Origin: Cydia pomonella
Taxonomy: Eukaryota > Arthropoda > Insecta > Lepidoptera > Tortricidae
Length of the DNA: 64,000 nt
Reading direction: 5' to 3'
NCBI RefSeq assembly: GCF_033807575.1
Contig: NC_084716.1
Coordinates: forward strand, 2,790,001 to 2,854,000
A program made the translations under genes and the position numbers. The notes below the pieces were generated by a model that worked only from the letters and a program-made list of their open reading frames with translations, was not told the origin of the DNA and ran no database searches. Shown here piece by piece: positions 44,426 to 56,545 of the stretch; position 1 is the stretch's first letter, and every line of letters starts with the position of its first letter.

Positions 44426-44904
44426 AACCTGGCTAAATTACGTAGATTGTTTTTTGTATGTTGTCAGAAATGTTGAAACATGTTTCTAATTTCGTAGCAT
44501 TGCGTATGAACATAAGCAAGCTCCCTCAAGTGCTTGCATGTGGCAACTCTATAGTATACATACTCTGAGATGTAACAACACTATTTGCTGATCGTAGTTG
44601 GACTTTATGTTATTGCAATAAGATTTACGAATTGTCAGGTATATATTGTCTTTGGATGTCATCTTTTGTTAAGGCAATGGAAAAGGAGAAATGGAATATG
44701 GATACGAAAACCGAAGTACATTGTAGCGATGTTTCAATTTTATTTACATTGAAAAGTATTTTATTTTGAAAGGAAAGAGCTTTTTAGGTGTAATGGAACA
44801 ATAGTGCATTTCATAGCAAGTGCAAGAGGTGTGTCATTATGTACGAGTCCCGAGATGTATTTTATGAGCCGTAGGTGAATTAGCACTAGTGCTAAGCACT
44901 TTCC
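44426..44904. other. Non-coding stretch
   Basis: Nothing supportable is seen here. Confidence 0.4.
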
Positions 44905-45025
44905 GTGCCTATGTCGAAAATTTAAACGGTCATATGTACTGTAAAACGTTGTAGGAGGCTCGTGCAAATAGGTAATTCGCAACTCGTGATTTAATTAATC
45001 GCCACTCGTTGTGAATTTCCTACTT
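44905..45025. repeat. Single arm of the 26-kb foldback family
   Basis: CATATGTACTGTAAAACGTT, then CAAATAGGTAATTCGCAACT, then TTAATCGCCACTCGTTG match the right outer arm at 26560-26670. No inverted partner follows. Confidence 0.65.
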
Positions 45026-45739
45026 TTCGCCCTTGTATCTATTTCACCACACTAGCTCGTAAAGGCACAAAGGCTCTTTTTAATCATCAAAAACCGATGA
45101 ATAAGTTGCATTTTACCCACAAGAGTGGCAAAGTAAAGTGCAACCTTACTCTCTCCACTCTGGTAGTTTTGACATTTAAGTGATGATTTTAAATGATAAA
45201 CTTGATAAATATTTATTATCATGCATTTCATTTGTAATGTTATAAAATTAATCATTTTCTCGCGTTGGGATGGTGAAAAATTGTGTTTTACTCGGTAGCA
45301 AAGTTTGTTGGTTTAAAACCCTCGCAACGCGCAAGATTTCACTTTTCGAACCACTTCAGTTCTATCTTTAAGTCATGTTATATTAATATTAAATAGTTAT
45401 AATAATTACACATTAATGTAAACAACGACAAGGGGAATCCTGATCCACCGTGATACAGTTTTTACTAGTACGGGGATCAGATGACGCTTACTCAATGTTT
45501 CATTGCATTTACCTTAAAACTTGTTTATAAATTATTTACAATGGTAAGTTCACCTTGTATCATTTATTACTTGTAAGCAGTTGTGAGCTATCATGTAGCT
45601 AAATAAAGTTATTTTATTTTATTTTTTTATTTTATCTTTAGCTTGCTTGAGTTTCAATATCAGCACAACAACTTTGCTTCCTTTATAAAGAATGTTTACA
45701 TGTACTTAACTAAGAAAATATTTTTATATTACACGTATA
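45026..45739. other. Non-coding stretch with a plus-strand LINE-type tail
   Basis: AGCTAAATAAAGTTATTTTA followed by TTTTATTTT repeats (45596-45640) has the form of a LINE 3' end. The coding part is not recognisable. Confidence 0.35.
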
Positions 45740-46965
45740 CATAAAAACTAAATATAAAATACCTCCCGAAAGCTACCCGCTTCTGGAATGCTCCCTAGGA
45801 TGCTAACAGCGTTGCCCCTTTGCACTGCCAGGCTCAATCTTTGGGAAAAGAAGGAGCCCGCCCTGTGGTCGTCCGAGACGCCTATTTTGCGGCGCTTTAG
45901 TGTCTGGGCCTGGTCCGCGGCAGTCCCGGGCTTCCGAGCCGATCCTTCAACGTAGGACGGGGCCAGCGCATCGACGTAGGTAGCGTCCCACGATAAAGGG
46001 CGGCCAAAGCTCCAAGGCACAAGAGTGCAGCCATCAGGTCTCTTGCCGTTGGTGGCAGAGAGGCCTAACGGCTCCAAAGTCGCAGGTATTAGGGAGGCGG
46101 TGCAAAGGCGCGGCGAATCAGGTCGTTTAATGTGGCGTACCTGTATAGTTGGCCTACGCTCATTTGCTAGTGTAAGCCATGCCGTCCTAGAGCGTCCACA
46201 GGCTGGGCGCATCTACTACAAGCGTGGGGCTCGCATACCTTTAAGCAGGCGGCGGCAAACAACGATGCGTAAAGCTGGTGGCTCTAGAGTGGAGCCAAGG
46301 TTTCGCGATGGAAGCGCGTACAGCCACTGCCCCGATTCGTTTTCGGAAACGGCTAATAGCCTCGCCCGTTCGTGGTCGTTATGGCAGGTTTGTAGTAGAA
46401 GTTGGTGGTGCATTTTTTATATTTATGGCGTCCCATGGTGCTTGGCTGGATTTCTCCTCTGGTATCTGTTCGACGGGATGGTCTGCTCTCCATGCCGATT
46501 CAGCGTCCGCCAGGCACGACACCGACATATTAGCGGTTGAAGGGATACATAATATACCGCAAATGAGGGTGGGCGTGCTATAGGCAGACAACAGAAAGGC
46601 TGGAAGGGCTAAACTGCCCGTCAAACGGATACCAATTTCGGCGAAGCGGTCAATTAAAGTTTTTAAGTCGTCTACAACAGATTACTTACTTCCACCGATG
46701 GTGCCGTCGTCTAAATACCAAAAATTTAGTTCGGATGTGAGCTGAGAGATGACGGGATGGATGGCTAGGCTGAAGATTGCGAGCCCTAGTGGGTCTCCTT
46801 GCTGGCATCCAACACATGAAAGTATTTCGTTATTTTTATACATTTCTGGTAAATCATTTTCAATTTGGGTCAATAGGATGCCTCGGTCTATGGAATTAAA
46901 TGCGTTTTTAACGTCAACTTTCACGAAGGATTTCAAAATTTTGACTATCTAAGTGTCTATAAAAG
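45740..46965 (-). pseudogene. YLDD/RPDG LINE copy 2: RT fragment to C-terminus
   Basis: This is the longest copy of the family. The reverse-transcriptase part (46682-46936) reads KVDVKNAFNSIDRGIL, then CVGCQQGDPLGLAIFSLAIH and FWYLDDGTIGG, with Asp in VDVK and in the YLDD motif. A stop follows, then DDLKTLIDRFAEIGIRL and the thumb. A degenerate region (46216-46624) leads to ATLEPLGLSATNGKRPDGCT, LVPWSFGRPLSWDATYVDAL, and FFSQRLSLAVQRGNAVSILG. The GVETLGPWG segment has been deleted between KRRKIG and VSDDHR. Several stops and shifts make it non-functional. Confidence 0.85.
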
Positions 46966-47384
46966 AGCGGGACGCATGCACTGCCGCTGCACAACCTTTA
47001 AAAAATAAAGCACAATACAAAAATCAGCCTCCGCTGACAATATAATTTTCATTCGACAGAGAACCGTCACATTCCATTCAAACATCCCTCAAACCAGCCA
47101 GTCTGTCAATAATTGTCCAATCCTCTTTACTCTAAGAAGTTGCATTATAATATTTTTGTTGAAATATTTGATTTTAGTGCTATGTTTCCCGGTTGCTAGG
47201 TTGCTTCCTTGTAAAACACTTGTGCAATTGTAACATTTTTGAAAAGATATTGGAGTACAACTTTTATTTTAAAAAGTTTAATGTAATTTAGGATTAACGG
47301 AACAAATACAATTTTATTTCTAAATTAAAAATAGGCTATAAATAAACTTAAAACTAATGATAAAAAGTAAATTTAAAATAAGAG
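46966..47384. other. Non-coding stretch
   Basis: Unremarkable AT-rich DNA between two LINE copies. Both lie on the minus strand, so part of this could be the 3' UTR of copy 3. Confidence 0.35.
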
Positions 47385-47995
47385 TCTTATAAATAGAATA
47401 TGTCCTCAAGCTCGCTACCGATGGGAAGTGTGCCCAGAAGGCTGGCCGCATTGCCACGTTGAATGGCAATGCTTATGCGTTGAGCGAAATATTCGCCAGC
47501 CTTCTGGTCACCTGTGGTGTCTATGAGGCGTGTCGCTAAATTCTTGTATAGCTGACGCGCGCTTGGCCCCCACGACCCCAGCGTTTCGACCCCAAACGCC
47601 ACAAAAATATAGCTACTGCCAAGGGTTGCGTATTTGCGGCGTTTGAGGTCCTCCGCTGCGGACGCGGCATGACCAGCATCAATGCTAGTGCCCGGAAGGT
47701 GGCACGGCGCGAGGGTGTCTACGCAAGTGGCATCCCAAATTAGAGGCCTTCCCATTTTCCAAGGCACCAGCGTCATGCCGTCGGGCCTCTTGCCGTCGTC
47801 TCTTGCCAGACCAACGGGCTCAAGTATGGCCGGAATTTTGACGCTGATAAGGGCCGTTCGGATGATGTCATTGACGCTGGCATGTCGGGTTATGCGTCCA
47901 GCGCTTCTAACACAGGAAAGCCCGTGATGGCCGAGACTGTCTACCATGGCACCACATCGGCAGCGATTGGAGTTGAAACGTACAAATTTAACATT
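47385..47995 (-). pseudogene. YLDD/RPDG LINE copy 3: intact C-terminal domain
   Basis: From ATG 47945-47947 to the stop at 47387 there are 186 unbroken codons, and the frame stays open upstream to about 47992. It begins NRCRCGAMVDSLGHHGLSCV (a CCHC-type finger), then [37 protein letters not shown] and GRPLIWDATCVDTLAP. It ends with VAFGVETLGSWGPSARQLYK and QRISIAIQRGNAASLLGTLP. RPDG followed about 14 residues later by WDAT resembles a PD-(D/E)XK restriction-like endonuclease core, as in R2-group LINEs; that is inference. The RT is missing (5' truncation). Confidence 0.8.
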
Positions 47996-48514
47996 TTTGA
48001 CTGCCCGAATGTATATTAATCTCTATTTTTAGATCCCTTATGTTACTCGTATAACAAGAAAACAATGTGCATGAAAAACGATATAATTGAACACATTTTT
48101 TGACGACGAATGTAACGAAAAACTTTCTTTTCATGATTTTCTCCATAAAAATTGGCTGATAAGAACATTCCTGACCCGAACTGTTCCTGACTGGGCCCAA
48201 TCAATGATTAGAGTGTAAAAAAAACTATAAAACGTCTATGACGTATTGGTCTCTAGTCTCTAGTGAACTATTCCAATATTGGAGTGGAAATAGTTTTTTT
48301 TACATGTCTACTTCACGAATGGCGAGCGAACCCGGTGAGAGCTTGTCAAACATGCTGAAAAAGGACGTGTTGGACATGTTACGGACTGAAAAGGATACCT
48401 ATAGTGTGAAAAAGTCTAAACAAATTAAGGAGGGAAATTGCTTTTGATGTTTTGGTGTGTGGTTTAATAATTGATTATTTTAACTTCTTTCAAATTTTTA
48501 TAATTAAATTTCAA
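47996..48514. other. Non-coding stretch
   Basis: A frame at 48238-48447 contains MASEPGESLSNMLKKDVLDM, hydrophilic and Lys-rich. It might be a 5' leader frame for the exon at 48515, but nothing proves it. Confidence 0.3.
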
Positions 48515-48635
48515 ATGTTTGGAGTAAACATCACGCGCATAGTTATTGGTGTATACGTCTTCTTTGTCGTACTCAGCTTCGCATCCTCTTCAACCACGAC
48601 TGGCCATTTTCCGGCCTCTGCAATAATGTATTATT
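48515..48635 (+). CDS. Candidate first coding exon with signal peptide
   Basis: The ATG at 48515 opens MFGVNITRIVIGVYVFFVVL, then SFASSSTTTGHFPASAIMYY. The short basic N-region, a 15-residue hydrophobic core (IVIGVYVFFVVLSFA) and a small polar SSS stretch form a textbook signal peptide with probable cleavage near SFA-SS. The frame runs into a perfect splice donor, GTAAGT (48636-48641), and stops soon after (TAA at 48642) if not spliced. The exon would end in phase 1. I cannot find the partner exon in the window, and the product is unknown. Chance occurrence is possible. Confidence 0.35.
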
Positions 48636-51600
48636 GTAAGTAATAACTTACTATGTTAATGCACCTTAAACATGAACGCAATAAATAAAATCACAGCCAA
48701 CAGTTTTGTTGTAAATTTCCCAAAAAACTAAACAAAACTGTCGCCACTATAAACATGAAAACGAAATAAGTGAATCCTACGCAAAATTCTTGACCTTTTT
48801 GGCTCCAAATCCAAGGTCCTATTCATGCGCTCCGCTATACCATTGCTCATGGGGTTATGCCAGAGCCATAACGGGTAAGAGGCCCTTTACACATAATATC
48901 GGTCATATCGGACGATATTAACAGTATCGTTTTCGATATTGGACGGCAGATTGATGCTACACGATTGCTCATGGGGTAAAGCCAGTGTCATAATGGATAA
49001 GAGCACAAAATAAATAAAAGTACTACCGTACAAAAAGGAAACTTTCTACAAAGCCGAAGCTTGACAGCGATTTAGGGAAGAATCATGTTGTCCCTTTGTG
49101 AAGTATGGCACTATCCCTTTCGGCTATTGAGAGTTGTCAATATTTAAGTCATTATCTTATCTGTTTCTTAGGTCTTTTATATAAAAAATATTGGCCAGGA
49201 GTATCGAATAATAATCACCGTCGACATTAGTTATTATGGTTTCCGATATTGCATGTTGAATTAATTAGACAAGGCTGCCTTGACAAGACCAAGTGGTTCG
49301 CATTCGATGTCTAGTTGTGTTTTAAAAGAAGTATTTTTCATATTACGTACCTATCCTTATTTATTATGATTTCTCTCTTCTCCATTTAGTAAGTATTATA
49401 AGCGTCAAATTATATGCTGGCCACTTCATTTAAATATACAAAATGCGACTGCTGGATTATTATAATTACTGACAGACAACGAACATGTCTTTATTTAACT
49501 AAGTAAACCTGTTGATAAGGGTCTTAACCATGTATAAAATATTATTATCGAAGTTTGTAGAGCTTCAGTAAGAAAAGATTTCTTGAAATCAAGCCACAAA
49601 GGGGATGAAAACTTTTAACGACGTACGAGGAGGAATATCGCTGGCGGGCAGAGGTAAATACAATATTATATGTAATAGCATAGTATTATGTCGTGTTATT
49701 TGTTTTTTTTTTAGGTAATTACGACAGCAAATATCTAAACTAAATTACAAAAGTATCGTTAAACCAGTCAGGTTCGTCGCGATACGCGATACGCGTAGTA
49801 GGGTGCGACAGCCAAATATCGTATAGGATATTGTGAAAAGGCTCTAAGATTCGGACAAGAAATTGGCAAGCCGAAATATAAAGTGATAAGTTTCAGCGAC
49901 GCGAGGCTTGGGCGTTAGAGATTTATGCTTTCGCGAATTGGACGGTGGATTCTTTTTATAAAGGTTGGGGGTAGAGTGGGGAAGAACAAGATTATAAAAT
50001 ATTTCTAATAGGTGATTATTCATATCATTCGGTTGACGGATTACGGAGGTTTCCGGATTACTGTCTGCAATTTTTGTTTGGTAGAAAATAAACAAATTAT
50101 TTAACAATAAAAATAACCTGTAACAGGACATTTAACAATAGACATAGTTTTCGGCTTAAAAAATTCACACTTAAATTCGAAGGCTTCTCGTATTACCTAG
50201 TCATATTACCTAGTCTAGCTATAAATTCTGTTTCACAGTTCATTGTACATTACAACTATAAATTAAAAGTTATTGAATCAAATTTTACTTATTAAATAGA
50301 TACACTAATTTCGAATTCAAAATGTGTAAACATTATTCGATCTTGTTATCTGTTGCGTTAATACGTGCTTTTTAATGAAGCAGCGACGTGCGGCAAAAAT
50401 ACGCAGGACTTTTTCATCACCTCTGTCGGGAATTTGGACCCCGTTTTTTTTTAAACTTTCTGTAACAAACTATTTTTTATGTCACGTAGAACAACAGACC
50501 TTGTTCTATAAGCTAAGTAACATTTTTTTTATCCAGGGGATCAAGCATTGACTTGCCGAGAGTCAGTAAGTTGCCTCAATAACCTTGGAAACGAATCCTA
50601 CTTCAGGTTCTGGGGAGTGAGTTACGTCATCTAGGTATGAGCTTTACCAATTTTATTTATCTTGGAATACGGTATTGCAAATAGGTTATACTTAAGCGTC
50701 TAATACGGTATTTTGTTACACCCGGGCACGTGTATTCACTAAAATGGATCAACTTTTCGCAAAATTGGGCTCAGTGACTTTTCTCTGGGTTTGCTTACAA
50801 AACCATAAAATACACGAAATTATAGTCTCGTAGCACTTTGTTAACATCTGCCACTTACTTAGATCTGTATTCAGACAAGGAATGCATTTAAAGTCGTTAA
50901 AATAACTACTCATTGAGTGCCATTAGTTTAACATACCTCAATACAAAATAACTATAATTTATTCTTGAAATATTATGAAATATCATATGAGTGTAAACCT
51001 GTTTTCACCAGACCAAGCTCACGGAACTTTTTCTGTGCTTTATCAGCCAATCAAGAATTTTGATGTGGTATTTATATCACAATTTCCTTACAGAGAAAAA
51101 AATCTTCCTTATTTCTCTATGGCTTCCTAGCCATAGCGTAAATAATTCACGGTAAAAACACGCTGTTCAGTATCACCCCAACCTGTAGCTATGCAAATTT
51201 AATTTCCCAGCCACACCCACGGCTTCGCCTCACTGGTGTTATAAAAATTCAATGCTCAGGTAAATCATAAACGGGACATGGATACACACAGCTTCCGTCT
51301 AAAAATGTCTTAACTACCCTCAAATCTCCACATCATATACCATTTCAGAACGTTATATCCACCCTCGAAATAAAATGAAGTAAGTGCGTTTAGATTGGGA
51401 TTGTGATACGCTGTTTAGATGTGTGATAAGTTTCAATAGAAACCGCTGTAAAATAGAATTGACCTGGATTGGAAATCGTTTGGATCTGAATAAGAATGGA
51501 GCGAGCCGATTACTGATCCATTCAGCTCAAATGGCTGGGTGTTTTGTATTTTATTCCTAGCTACCTGCATATCGTATTAATTCTTTATATTATTAGGTTT

Positions 51601-52014
51601 GCTGAGAAATATTTTCATGCGTGGTTTTAGATCTTTTGCCTGTTTTGGGAAAGAAATCCTCAAGATTGATAATTAAATTTTTGCCAATATACAAAAGCGG
51701 TACGATTCTTCACAAACTCCACTCTATGAACCTACGGTACCTTAAACATACTTTTACAGGAAAAAGAACGATAACACCAAACTTGCGGAAATCTTTGGTA
51801 ATAAAATGGCACATAGAAAATTAAACGTTGCAAGTTTTTGACGACTCAACTTCTTTATTGCTTCTCAAATTAAAACTTCACTTGCAACACTTTTCATTGA
51901 AACAAGTTTAAGATTTTTATCGTCACAAACTTTTGTTTGTTATTCGCTGGAAGATAAAATTTTAGTACCTGAAATAGTGAAAGTCTTACAAGACATTTTA
52001 TCTTAAAGTTTCGT
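48636..52014. other. Long non-coding stretch
   Basis: It includes a direct repeat of about 45 bp, period about 109 (ATTGCTCATGGGGTTATGCC at 48852; ATTGCTCATGGGGTAAAGCC at 48962), with TATCGGTCATATCGGACGAT between. The remainder shows no sustained frame and no recognisable repeat. It may be intronic or intergenic. Confidence 0.35.
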
Positions 52015-52200
52015 ATAATCTCTACTAATTAATGTGAAGGAACTTCTGTCCATCTGTGTGGTATCTCCTTCACGCTTAAATTGCTGAACCAATTAAAATA
52101 AGTTTTGGTATGGGGAAAATTTATGGGATAGTTTATATCACGAAAATTCACGAGGCCTTCACTCGAAGCGAGGTCCTTAATTCAAACTCTACTACATAAA
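52015..52200 (+). repeat. Possible LINE/Helitron-associated 3' repeat
   Basis: AATGTGAAGGAACTTCTGTC, CACGCTTAAATTGCTGAACC, GGGATAGTTTATATCACGAA and TTCACGAGGCC are laid out like a common lepidopteran repeat (Lep genome 'CGCTAAACCGCTGAACGGAT' type) that I recall only approximately. There is no second copy in the window. Confidence 0.3.
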
Positions 52201-52504
52201 TAATTTAATTAAACTGCATGACGTATAATTAAAAATAAAATAACAATGTGTATATTTCAAATTGTAACCGTATTGAATTGTAAAATTATTAATATAAACA
52301 ATTGTATAAAATCTAAACTATTTTGCACGTGAAATGATTTACAAATTTTTATGTATTTTAATTTATTAAGAAATAAATGAGGCTATAACATATATCACGA
52401 AAATATTATTTTATGCAGATGAAATCGCGAGCAGAAGCTTGTATTTATTCTTAATAAATTTATTATTAAATTTATATCCCTGCTTATCGAAGAACAAAAA
52501 TAAT

Positions 52505-52573
52505 AAAATCTCTTCTGTCGTGGCGTCCCACAGGGTTCAATATTGGGTCAAATATTGTATATATTATAAAGCG
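52505..52573 (+). pseudogene. Reverse-transcriptase motif fragment
   Basis: SCRGVPQGSILGQILYIL followed by a stop. GVPQGSILGP.L..Y is RT motif B of LINEs (compare MGVPQGSILGPFLFLIY in the 858-aa protein). Only about 20 codons are recognisable. Confidence 0.6.
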
Positions 52574-54339
52574 CAGTCAATTCGATTCAAAATTGTTTAT
52601 TGAAAATTTGATCCAAACATTCCCAATTCAGATTTTTTAATCGCGAGGCTGTTAAAACAGTACCAGGTTTTAATCAAGCGCAAACCCACCTGGACAGTAC
52701 AGCCATTAATTCATATTTCTTAATGAAAACGCTAAAAGTTAAGGCGATTTGCATCAAAAAGGAACACTTGGCGAAGTTAGCGAATTAAAATTAAGAAATA
52801 ATTCGTTCCTACTGTGATGGAGCTAAGTTTATGGGGATGCTTAGCGACGTTTCGTGTCATTTTGTACTTTAATTTGAGACTTGCTATGATGGGAGACAAA
52901 TGGAACGGTATTATGAGAACCCACAGTTTTTTTACAGCTCGTGTTTTCTGGTACTACGAGTAGTACCTACTTAATAATTTGTGTACCTTCTAACATAATA
53001 GTAAAATTGGCTTGCATTTGCAGTATATTCTTATTCCATTATCATTCTAATATAGAAAAACTTTACGTGATTCTTTGTATGTACCAATATTATTACCTAA
53101 TTAAAATGATAAAATTATAATATAAATAAAAAAAATTACATGAAATGTAAGAGAAGATCGGAGCGGGTGACAGACGGGATCCTGTCATACGGACGGGAAT
53201 CCTATTGATTCATTTCATCAAATGATTGTATTCATTCATTGCTTGAAATTTCTGTAGCTGGATACAACTATATATTTATATTATTCAGTATTTTTCCATT
53301 GTCTGCTCTTTCACGGTTCACGGACTCATACATTTCCATTTCACACGTGTCAATTTCCAAAATCCATAGCCAACTTAATTCACTGTATAAACTTTCTATC
53401 AATAAGCGGGTCTAGTGCGAAATAAAATGGAAATATATGCGCCATATAATTCTCAGGCGCCGTAACGAGATGCCTTGAGACCTTCGCTTTCCCCCCAATT
53501 TGCTGTAATAAATAGCCGGTGGCGCCTTAAGTTGTTTATTTTGTAAACATTTTTTCTGAGTGTGTTGTTGATCTTTTACGGTCGAAAGAAGACGGATGTA
53601 GATTTTTTTGTTGACGTCTTTTGTTTAGCGGAATTGCGGAATATTTTCTATTTGAGATTGTTTGTGCTTGGCAGCCTATAGAAAGGAGATTGGAAGTTTG
53701 TATTAGGGGAGTAAGCGGTGGCGTAGGAAATGTGCCAATTAAATGATATTAACTCGTGGGGAAAAGGTTACAGTAGGGTTGCTGATGTACAGGAAAACAG
53801 AAGTTGTATAAATACAATCGATAAATCGTTATCGCCAAGGGAAAAAATACTTTTTTGTTAGATTGGTTAGTATCTAAATTGTGTGCATTTATTTATTTTA
53901 TTCCCTTCCTTAAATCTCAACAACATCCAATCATGTATTATCGAGATTAACTTTTTGACTGTCATGGCCCGGTGAGGTTATTTTTATTCATATCATGGAA
54001 TTTGTCGTAGTTTCTTAAAAAATATTGTAGTAAAATTTTAGTTAAATAAGAACCGCTTTAAAACCTAATACAGTAAGTTTGATACCACATTTTTTAAGCT
54101 TGAAGCCTTTACGTAAAATATGTTTTCCAACTATGTATAAGACGTCATTACAAAGCTGCAATCGGCTTAGCTCGCGTACACCTCGACTAATATATACAGG
54201 GTGGAATAGAAAATGAAATGAAAAATGTAATCTGAAATCTCTTTTGGCTCCAATAATAGAAATCTATTTCAATTCGACTGTATCTACACCGTGTGTTACG
54301 AATTGATATATACCTAAATACAAAACTTGTGTATTTTCT
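52574..54339. other. Long non-coding stretch
   Basis: No gene. At 54198-54300 TACAGGGTGGAATAG and ATCTACACCGTGTGTTACGA are reminiscent of transposon ends; the latter shares CTACACCGTGT with the maT terminus at 11436. There is too little to call an element. Confidence 0.35.
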
Positions 54340-54790
54340 TTTTCATTTCTCATGCTCTGAAAGTGGGTCGTTGTTGTTTTAGAAAATGTGCAGAAAATGA
54401 TACGTTTTGCTCTAGAGCACTGTACTTTCTAAGTACGTTTTTTTACGATAAGTAATTAACATTTTGGTTTGAATCGATTTGTACTAAAATTTCCATTCTG
54501 ATAATTATGTCCCTATTCTATAAATAACGATATTTTTACCTAAATTGTTAATTGAAAGTACCCTCAAAACGTATGTTTTTCAGTAGTATTACTGAAGTTT
54601 ATACTCAGCCGTGGTTTTTTAAATGCACATATAAGTATTTTACTTTCCTCGCATCCGAAATGAAAAGTGGAGTGTTTCATTCGGGTGAAAGGCACCATTT
54701 CAGTCTCGGACTATTAGCGCTAAACTATCTCGACAGAAATGGGTGGCTTTCATCCCTTGGTTAACAATCTACCATTGAGGTACCAATACT
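54340..54790 (+). repeat. Dispersed repeat H, copy 2, uninterrupted
   Basis: It aligns along its length to 40320-41220 without the LINE. The blocks are CATTTCTCATGC, GGGTCGTTGTTG, TACTTTCTAAGTACG, TAAATAACGATATTTTTACC, ACTGAAGTTTATACTCAGCC and ATCCCTTGGTTAACAATCTA. An internal 70-codon frame is incidental. Confidence 0.75.
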
Positions 54791-54834
54791 AAGTTGTTGT
54801 TCTTCACTGAATTAAAATGCCGTCAGAAAATCGG

Positions 54835-54955
54835 TTTGATCCCAATAAGACCTAGTCCCTTTTTCCCCTCTCAGTTGGATTATAATGGCAATGGCTTTCG
54901 TAAAAATTCGTGCCTGCGTCAATCCTTGGGATTACAATGCCACGCAAACCCGGAA
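54835..54955 (+). repeat. SINE-B fragment
   Basis: TTTGATCCCAATAAGACCTA, CTCTCAGTTGGATTATAATG, GCTTTCGTAAAAATTCGTGC and CAATCCTTGGGATTA follow SINE-B body order. The head is absent. Confidence 0.55.
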
Positions 54956-55010
54956 TTTTTAAATGATGCAGACAGGAAAGCGTTTACATTAGAGAGAAGA
55001 GGAATAAAAG

Positions 55011-55186
55011 AAGCGGCCAAGTGCGAGTCGATCTCGCCCATGATGGGTTCCGTACCATTTATGACGTATTAAAAAAAAATACTTACTAGATCTCGTTCAA
55101 ACCAATTTTCGGTGGAAGTTTGCATGGTAATGTATATCATTTTTTTTTTAGATTTTTCATTCTGTTATTTTAGAAGTTACAGGGGC

Positions 55187-55218
<32 letters not shown>

Positions 55219-55872
55219 CATTTTTTCACTTTGGAAGTGTCTCTCGCGCAAACTATTCAGTTTAGAAAAAAATGATATTAAAAACCTAAATATCATTTTT
55301 GAAGACCTATCCATAGATACCCCACACGTATGGGTTTGATGAAAAAAATTTTTTTTCAAAATTTTATGACGTATTAAAAAAAAACTACTTACTAGATCTC
55401 GTTCAAACCAATTTTCGGTGGAAGTTTGCAGGGTAATGTATATTCTATATTTTTTTTAGATTTTTCATTCTGTTATTTTAGAAGTTACAGGGGGGGGCGG
55501 GACACAATTTTTTTCACTTTGGAAATGTCTCTCGCGCAAACTTTTCATTTTAGAAAAAAATGATATTAGAAACCTAAATATCATTTTTGAATACCTATCC
55601 ATAGATACCCCACACGTATGGGTTTGATGAAAAAAGATTTTTTGAGTTTCAGTTCTAAGTATAGGGAACCCCCAAAATTTATTGTTTTTTTTTTCTATTT
55701 TTGTGTAAAAATCCTAATGCGGTTCATAGAATACATCTACTTACCAAGTTTGAACAGTATAGCTCTTATAGTTTCGGAAAAAAGTGGCTGTGACAGAATC
55801 GGACAGACAGACGGACATGACGAATCTATAAGGGTTCCGTTTTTTGCCATTTGGCTACGGAACCCTAAAAAG
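55011..55872 (-). repeat. GGGTTCCGTA-family repeat, long form, inverted to the 23-kb copy
   Basis: It opens AAGCGGCCAAGTGCGAGTCG and closes GGCTACGGAACCCTAAAAA, the reverse complement layout of 23326-24175, including the same two internal units. The first unit carries 28 consecutive G (55187-55214); the second has GGGGGGGCGGG at the same place. Frames across it (for example 55618-55893) are not genes. Confidence 0.85.
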
Positions 55873-56278
55873 GACAAATTATCATTAATTTAAGAAATGA
55901 TTGGTCTGTCTATAATCTTTAATGTGTGCAGAAGGCTACTGACAGACAATTTGAGTACACTGCCACATGATCACGAAGGGCTTATTTCCTGTTCAAATTT
56001 AGAATATAACTAAATATTTATCTCACAGCTAAATATTTATATCACAAATATATTTTTTTCATGTATATGATTATCAATCACGTTTACTTTTTTTCTCTGT
56101 AAGACAAGACTTAGTCTAAGTACATAATATATCTTTAGTGTCTTAACTTCCTAGTAATTAATTATAACTAATTTTATTTGCTATTGAATATTAAGTAAGT
56201 ACCTAATAATGGATTAGTACTTACGCATTAGCCTTTTCACTTATATTTGAAATATATGAAACATTATAATAATATTTG
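55873..56278. other. Non-coding stretch
   Basis: Nothing supportable is seen here. Confidence 0.4.
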
Positions 56279-56280
56279 AC

Positions 56281-56545
56281 GACCGGTTTGGCCTAGTGGG
56301 TAGTGACCCTGCCTACGAAGCTGATGGTCCCGGGTTCAAATCCTGGAAAGGGCATTTATTCGTGTGATGAGCATGGATATTTATTCCTGAGTCATGGGTG
56401 TTTTCTATGTATTTAAGTATTTATAAATATTTATATATTATATATATCGTTGTCTAAGTACCCTCAACACAAGCCTTATTGAGCTTACTGTGGGACTTAG
56501 TCAATTTGTGTAATAATGTCGTATAATATTTATTTATTTATTTAT
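56281..56545 (+). repeat. SINE-A copy, full length
   Basis: The A box (GGCCTAGTGGGTAGTG), B box (GGTTCAAATCC), complete body and (ATTT)n tail are nearly identical to the 14536 copy. It is among the youngest copies in the window. Confidence 0.88.

Noticed and set aside
46025..46540. 171-codon plus-strand open frame
   Set aside because: Antisense to YLDD/RPDG LINE copy 2; the minus strand carries the recognisable motifs.
54198..54300. Second maT element end (CTACACCGTGT)
   Set aside because: Only about 11 bp matches the maT terminus, with no partner end or coding sequence.
55112..55339. Frame encoding a poly-glycine tract
   Set aside because: Product of the 28-G homopolymer inside a non-coding dispersed repeat.
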